Positions 5,430 through 8,624 of a stretch of 8,624 nucleotides of DNA are shown here, in pieces. Position 1 is the stretch's first letter. Each line of letters begins with the position of its first letter. The notes beneath the pieces are model-generated. The model saw nothing but the letters and a program-made list of their open reading frames with translations, searched no databases and was not told the DNA's origin. The translations under genes were made by a program, and so were the position numbers. This stretch comes from Acetobacteraceae bacterium (GTDB lineage: Bacteria > Pseudomonadota > Alphaproteobacteria > Acetobacterales > Acetobacteraceae), in NCBI GenBank assembly GCA_020853405.1, contig JADYYZ010000445.1:1-8624 (forward strand), given 5' to 3'.

Positions 5430-6845
5430 ATGGTCGGAAACCCGAACGATCCCTTCGCGATGGGCCCCGAACCCGATCGCACGGTGATCCGCCCGAACCC
5501 CGGCGGCGCCGGCCCCGCCCAGCCGCCGCAGCCGGCCTGGACACCGCCGCCTGCCGCGGCCGCGCCGGCAATGGCCCCTTCGCCGGCGGCACCGCTGATG
5601 GCAGCACAGGCGATGCGCAGCGCCGCCGATGCCGCCGAGATCGCCTCCTCCTCGTCGAACCCGCTGGTTTCAATGGCAGCGCCGCTCCTCGGCCTGATCT
5701 CGCGGCTTCGGCACATGGCGGGCGGGGTCGATATGGCGGCGGTGCGCGAGCGGGTCTATGCCGAGCTGAAATCCTACGCCGATGCCGGGCGCAATGCGGG
5801 GGTTCCGGCCGAACCGCTGCGTGCCGCGCACTACGCGCTGGCCGCCACCGTCGATGACCTGGTCATGAACACGCCCTGGGGTGCGCATGGCGGCTGGAGT
5901 CGCCAGACCATGGTCAGCGCCTTCCACGGCGACGTGCAGGGCGGCGAGCGCTTCTTTGCCTGGCTCGACCATCTGCTTGGGGCGCCGGCGCAAAGCCGCC
6001 AGGCGCTGGAACTCTATGAACTGTGCCTCGCGCTCGGCATGGAGGGAAAGTATCGCCTGAGTCCCCGCGGGCCTGCGGAACTGGCGCAGGTACGCAACAA
6101 TTTGCGCCAGACCCTGCGCGGCCTCGGCCAGGCGCCGGAGCGCGAGCTCTCCGGCGAATGGAAGGGGGTCGAGGCGCCGCGCCGGCGGGTCGATGGCGGC
6201 GTGCCGGTCTGGGTCGTGGGCGTGGCCGGCCTGCTGCTGGCCGGGCTCGCCTATGGCTTCTACAGTTTCGCGCTGGCCAGCCGCGCCGAGGCGGTGGAGG
6301 CGCGCATGGGCGGGCTTGCGCCGCCTGTGCCGATCCGCCTGCCGGTGATCGCGCGGGCAACGCCCCCGCCGCCGCCCCCGCCGCCGCGGCCGCCGCCGGC
6401 CGACAGCGTGAAAATCAGGGTCGAGCGCATCCTCCAGCCCGATATCGCGGCCAGGCGCGTGAGCGTCGCCGAGTTCGGCCGCGGCGTGCGCATCACGATC
6501 AACTTCAACGAGATGTTCCCGCCGGGAAGCGCCGACATCACGCCGGTGATGCGTGACCTGCTGGGCCGCATCGGTGCCTCGTTGCGCAACGAGCGGGGGC
6601 TGGTGAACGTGATCGGCCATTCCGACAACCAGCCGATCCATACGGTGCGGTTCCCCTCGAACCAGGCGCTGTCGGAGGAGCGGGCGAAGAACGCCGCGGC
6701 GGCGATGGTGCCGACGCTCGGCGATGCCTCGCGGCTCCGCGCGCGCGGCCTCGCCGACAGCCAGCCGGTTGCCGACAACAGCACCGCCGAAGGTCGCGCC
6801 CGCAACCGCCGCATCGAGATCAGCCTGACGCCGCCTTCGGAGTAG
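5430..6845 (+). CDS. tssL: Type VI secretion system protein TssL (DotU/ImpK) with C-terminal OmpA-like peptidoglycan-binding domain
   Basis: TssL is an inner-membrane T6SS protein that works with TssM and recruits the baseplate through TssK. This 471-residue copy is the extended form. The order is a Pro/Ala-rich cytoplasmic tail (1-55) containing DRTVIRP at 16-22; a DotU domain (about 75-240, with AAHYALAATVDDLVMNTPWG and FHGDVQGGERFFAWLDHLLG); one transmembrane helix (about 258-281, VPVWVVGVAGLLLAGLAYGF); a polyproline linker (312-323); and a periplasmic OmpA-like domain (about 344-467). Hallmarks of the last are IGHSDNQP, LSEERAKNA and GRARNRRIEI, which should hold peptidoglycan. Short TssL proteins (about 200-260 residues) lack this part and sometimes rely on a separate anchoring protein. 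Thr18 (ACG at 5481-5483) sits in a motif like the one reported to be phosphorylated by PpkA and bound by Fha in Agrobacterium TssL. Spacing is 32 bp from tssK and 7 bp to tssM, so one operon. Confidence 0.95.
   Translation: MVGNPNDPFAMGPEPDRTVIRPNPGGAGPAQPPQPAWTPPPAAAAPAMAPSPAAPLMAAQAMRSAADAAEIASSSSNPLVSMAAPLLGLISRLRHMAGGVDMAAVRERVYAELKSYADAGRNAGVPAEPLRAAHYALAATVDDLVMNTPWGAHGGWSRQTMVSAFHGDVQGGERFFAWLDHLLGAPAQSRQALELYELCLALGMEGKYRLSPRGPAELAQVRNNLRQTLRGLGQAPERELSGEWKGVEAPRRRVDGGVPVWVVGVAGLLLAGLAYGFYSFALASRAEAVEARMGGLAPPVPIRLPVIARATPPPPPPPPRPPPADSVKIRVERILQPDIAARRVSVAEFGRGVRITINFNEMFPPGSADITPVMRDLLGRIGASLRNERGLVNVIGHSDNQPIHTVRFPSNQALSEERAKNAAAAMVPTLGDASRLRARGLADSQPVADNSTAEGRARNRRIEISLTPPSE
6363..6398 (+). 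repeat. CCG-rich run encoding the TssL polyproline linker
   Basis: Twelve codons read P8-R-P3 (residues 312-323 of TssL), nearly all CCG with two CCC. The run sits just after the transmembrane helix and joins it to the peptidoglycan-binding domain. Polyproline makes a stiff periplasmic spacer. The triplet run is also prone to slippage, and long Pro runs usually need EF-P for efficient translation. Confidence 0.7.
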
Positions 6846-6852
6846 GACGACA

Positions 6853-8624
6853 ATGAAGGACATCCTTCTCGGAAGGCGCTTCCTGTCGCTGATCGGCGTG
6901 CTGCTGCTGATCGCGCTGGTCGTCTTCCTGGGGCCGGCGCTGGCGATCGGCGACTGGCACCCGCTCGACAACATCCTGGTCCAGGCCGGCATCGCCCTCG
7001 TGCTGCTGCTGGCCTGGGGCATCTACGCGTTCCTTTCCTGGCGCAAGGGCCGCAGGAACGAGGAAAAGCTGGAAGCCGCCGTCACCGGCCAGGGGGCCGC
7101 GAAGGACGACGCGAGCCAGGCGATCACCGCCGACCAGGCCGCCCAGGCCGACAAGCTCAAATCAGCACTCGCCGATCTCAAGAAGGCGAACGAGGGCAAG
7201 GGTGCGGGCCTTTATGACTTCCCTTGGTATGCGATCATCGGCCCGCCGGGTGCCGGCAAGACCACCGCGCTGCTGAACAGCGGCCTGCGCTTTCCGCTGG
7301 CCGAACGGCACGGCGCTGGCGCTCTGTCGGGTGTCGGCGGCACCCGCAACTGCGATTGGTGGTTCACCGACAACGCGGTGATCCTGGACACCGCCGGCCG
7401 CTACACCACCCAGGATTCCGCAGCCGACGTCGACAAGGCAGGCTGGCAGAATTTCCTGCGCCTGCTGAAGGAGACCCGTCCGCGCCAGCCGCTGAACGGC
7501 GTGCTGGTGGTGGTCGGCCTCACCGACCTGCTGAACCTCGCCGCCGCCGAGCGCACGGCGCACGCGCGCGCCATCCGCACCCGCCTGATCGAGTTGCAGG
7601 AAGCCTTCGGCGTGCGGCTGCCCGTGTACCTGCTGTTCACCAAGCTCGACCTGCTGGCGGGCTTTGCCGACTATTTCGACGATCTCGACAAGGACCAGCG
7701 CGAGCAGGTACTCGGCTTCAGCTTCCCCCTCGATTCGAGCGGCAGGGGCGAGGCGCCCTGGCGCAGGTTCGCCGAGTTCTTCGACCGGCTGCTGGCCCGG
7801 CTCGATGCCAGGCTGCCGGAGCGCCTGCACCTCGAGGCTGACCTCGCCCGCCGCGCCAGCAGTTTCGGCTTCCCCGCCCAGTTCGCGTCGCTGAAGCAGC
7901 CGATCTCCGACCTCATCGGCGAGGCATTCGACGATTCGCGCTTCGCACAGCGGCCGATGCTGCGCGGCGTCTATTTCGCCTCCGCCACCCAGGAAGGCAC
8001 GCCGATCGACCGGCTGATGGGGGCACTTTCGGCGAGGTTCGGCACGCCGCGCGCGGCGCTGGTGCCGCAGGTCAATGCCGGGCGTGGCTACTTCCTGCGG
8101 CGGATGTTCACCGACCTGGTGTTCAACGAGGCAGGGCTGGTCGGGCGCAACCCGGAGGCCGAGAAGCGGCGCACGCTGCTGCGCACCGCCGGGTTCGCGC
8201 TGAGCGCGCTGGTCGCACTCGGCCTGATCGGTGCCTGGAGCTGGTCGTTCCTTGCCAATCGCAGCCTGATCGACCGCACTGCCGATGCATCGCTCGCGGT
8301 CGAGGACGAGCTGCGCCGCGCCGCCCAGCTGCCGCTGACCGGCAACGACGGCGATTTCGGCGCGATCCTGCCGACACTCGACCGGCTGCGCGGGCTGCCG
8401 ACCGGCTTTGCCGATGCCGCGAGCGAAACCGCGCTGGCGCCTGGCCTTGGCCTTGCCCAGCAGCCGCGGCTCGCGGTGACGACGCAGGGCATCTATCGGC
8501 GGGCGCTGGTCAACCTGCTGCTGCCGCGGCTGGCCACCCGCGCCCAGGGCGCGCTCGCCCAGCGCGTCGCCGACCCCGAATTCGCGTTCGGCGCGCTCAA
8601 GACCTACCTGATGCTGGGCGATCC
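6853..8624 (+). CDS. tssM: Type VI secretion system inner-membrane protein TssM (IcmF/VasK), partial
   Basis: TssM is the large IcmF-type protein that, with TssL, forms the inner-membrane and periplasmic core of the T6SS. The first 590 residues are present, of a family length of about 1100-1300; the rest is beyond the right edge. Two transmembrane helices lie at about 10-31 and 41-62. A cytoplasmic GTPase-like domain follows with Walker A GPPGAGKTT (130-138), DTAG (179-182) and a TKLD base-recognition-like motif (263-266). A third helix at about 443-466 (LRTAGFALSALVALGLIGAW) precedes the periplasmic region (467 onward), which is still running at the edge. The Walker motif is intact; some TssM proteins have lost it, so nucleotide binding is likely here. 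The ATG is 7 bp after the tssL stop, with GGAG/AGGA overlapping the end of tssL, so translation is probably coupled. The frame is open from 6853 to the end with no sign of damage. Confidence 0.95.
   Translation, partial: MKDILLGRRFLSLIGVLLLIALVVFLGPALAIGDWHPLDNILVQAGIALVLLLAWGIYAFLSWRKGRRNEEKLEAAVTGQGAAKDDASQAITADQAAQADKLKSALADLKKANEGKGAGLYDFPWYAIIGPPGAGKTTALLNSGLRFPLAERHGAGALSGVGGTRNCDWWFTDNAVILDTAGRYTTQDSAADVDKAGWQNFLRLLKETRPRQPLNGVLVVVGLTDLLNLAAAERTAHARAIRTRLIELQEAFGVRLPVYLLFTKLDLLAGFADYFDDLDKDQREQVLGFSFPLDSSGRGEAPWRRFAEFFDRLLARLDARLPERLHLEADLARRASSFGFPAQFASLKQPISDLIGEAFDDSRFAQRPMLRGVYFASATQEGTPIDRLMGALSARFGTPRAALVPQVNAGRGYFLRRMFTDLVFNEAGLVGRNPEAEKRRTLLRTAGFALSALVALGLIGAWSWSFLANRSLIDRTADASLAVEDELRRAAQLPLTGNDGDFGAILPTLDRLRGLPTGFADAASETALAPGLGLAQQPRLAVTTQGIYRRALVNLLLPRLATRAQGALAQRVADPEFAFGALKTYLMLGD

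Noticed and set aside
3001..5673. An 890-codon open frame on the minus strand running through tssK into the enoyl-CoA hydratase
   Set aside because: Only the last 256 codons look like a protein family. The upstream part is antisense to tssK and tssL and is composed of Arg/His/Gln/Gly-rich shadow sequence common in GC-rich DNA. It is not a fusion protein.
5670..7022. A 450-codon minus-strand frame antisense to tssL and the start of tssM
   Set aside because: It is fully covered by two clear T6SS genes on the other strand, and its translation resembles typical antisense shadow.
1..8624. Defence system, CRISPR array, transposon, phage or tRNA genes
   Set aside because: Nothing in either strand supports these. 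All long coding stretches are explained by metabolic or T6SS genes, and no direct-repeat array or terminal inverted repeats were seen.

Overview
The window is GC-rich (about 70%) and densely coding, with GTG and TTG starts and strong third-position G/C. The gene content is typical of an alphaproteobacterium (for example Rhodospirillales or a relative), but I cannot name the genus from this sequence. It holds seven protein genes in two divergent blocks. I see no tRNA, rRNA, insertion sequence or CRISPR array.

The left block (1 to about 3771, minus strand) reads leftwards as enoyl-CoA hydratase/isomerase, LeuC-type dehydratase large subunit, LeuD-type small subunit, and a thiamine-diphosphate (ThDP) enzyme of the acetolactate-synthase superfamily that runs off the left edge. 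The ECH-to-leuC gap is 51 bp. leuC and leuD overlap by one base, which implies translational coupling and a heterodimeric Fe-S hydro-lyase. A 149-bp gap precedes the ThDP gene. LeuC and LeuD keep the Fe-S cysteines and the Ser-Ser-Arg substrate motif but differ from the standard leucine enzyme near the active site. Their neighbours are a CoA enzyme and a ThDP lyase/synthase-like protein, not leuA or leuB. The block may therefore be a small catabolic or side-chain pathway acting on a 2-alkylmalate-like acid; this is inference.

A non-coding divergent region of about 280 bp (3772-4050) separates the blocks. It holds a 12-bp perfect palindrome, an 8-bp inverted repeat and the leaders of both operons.

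The right block (4051 to the end, plus strand) is the start of a type VI secretion system (T6SS) operon: tssK (baseplate adaptor), tssL (inner-membrane component with a C-terminal OmpA-like peptidoglycan-binding domain) and tssM (IcmF-type inner-membrane protein, cut by the right edge). The spacings of 32 bp and 7 bp indicate co-transcription. Together these proteins tie the T6SS baseplate to the trans-envelope complex. There is no tssJ lipoprotein gene at the operon head, and the TssL N-terminus carries a Thr motif resembling the site that is phosphorylated and bound by Fha in Agrobacterium. These two points and the non-standard LeuCD cluster are the main items of interest.
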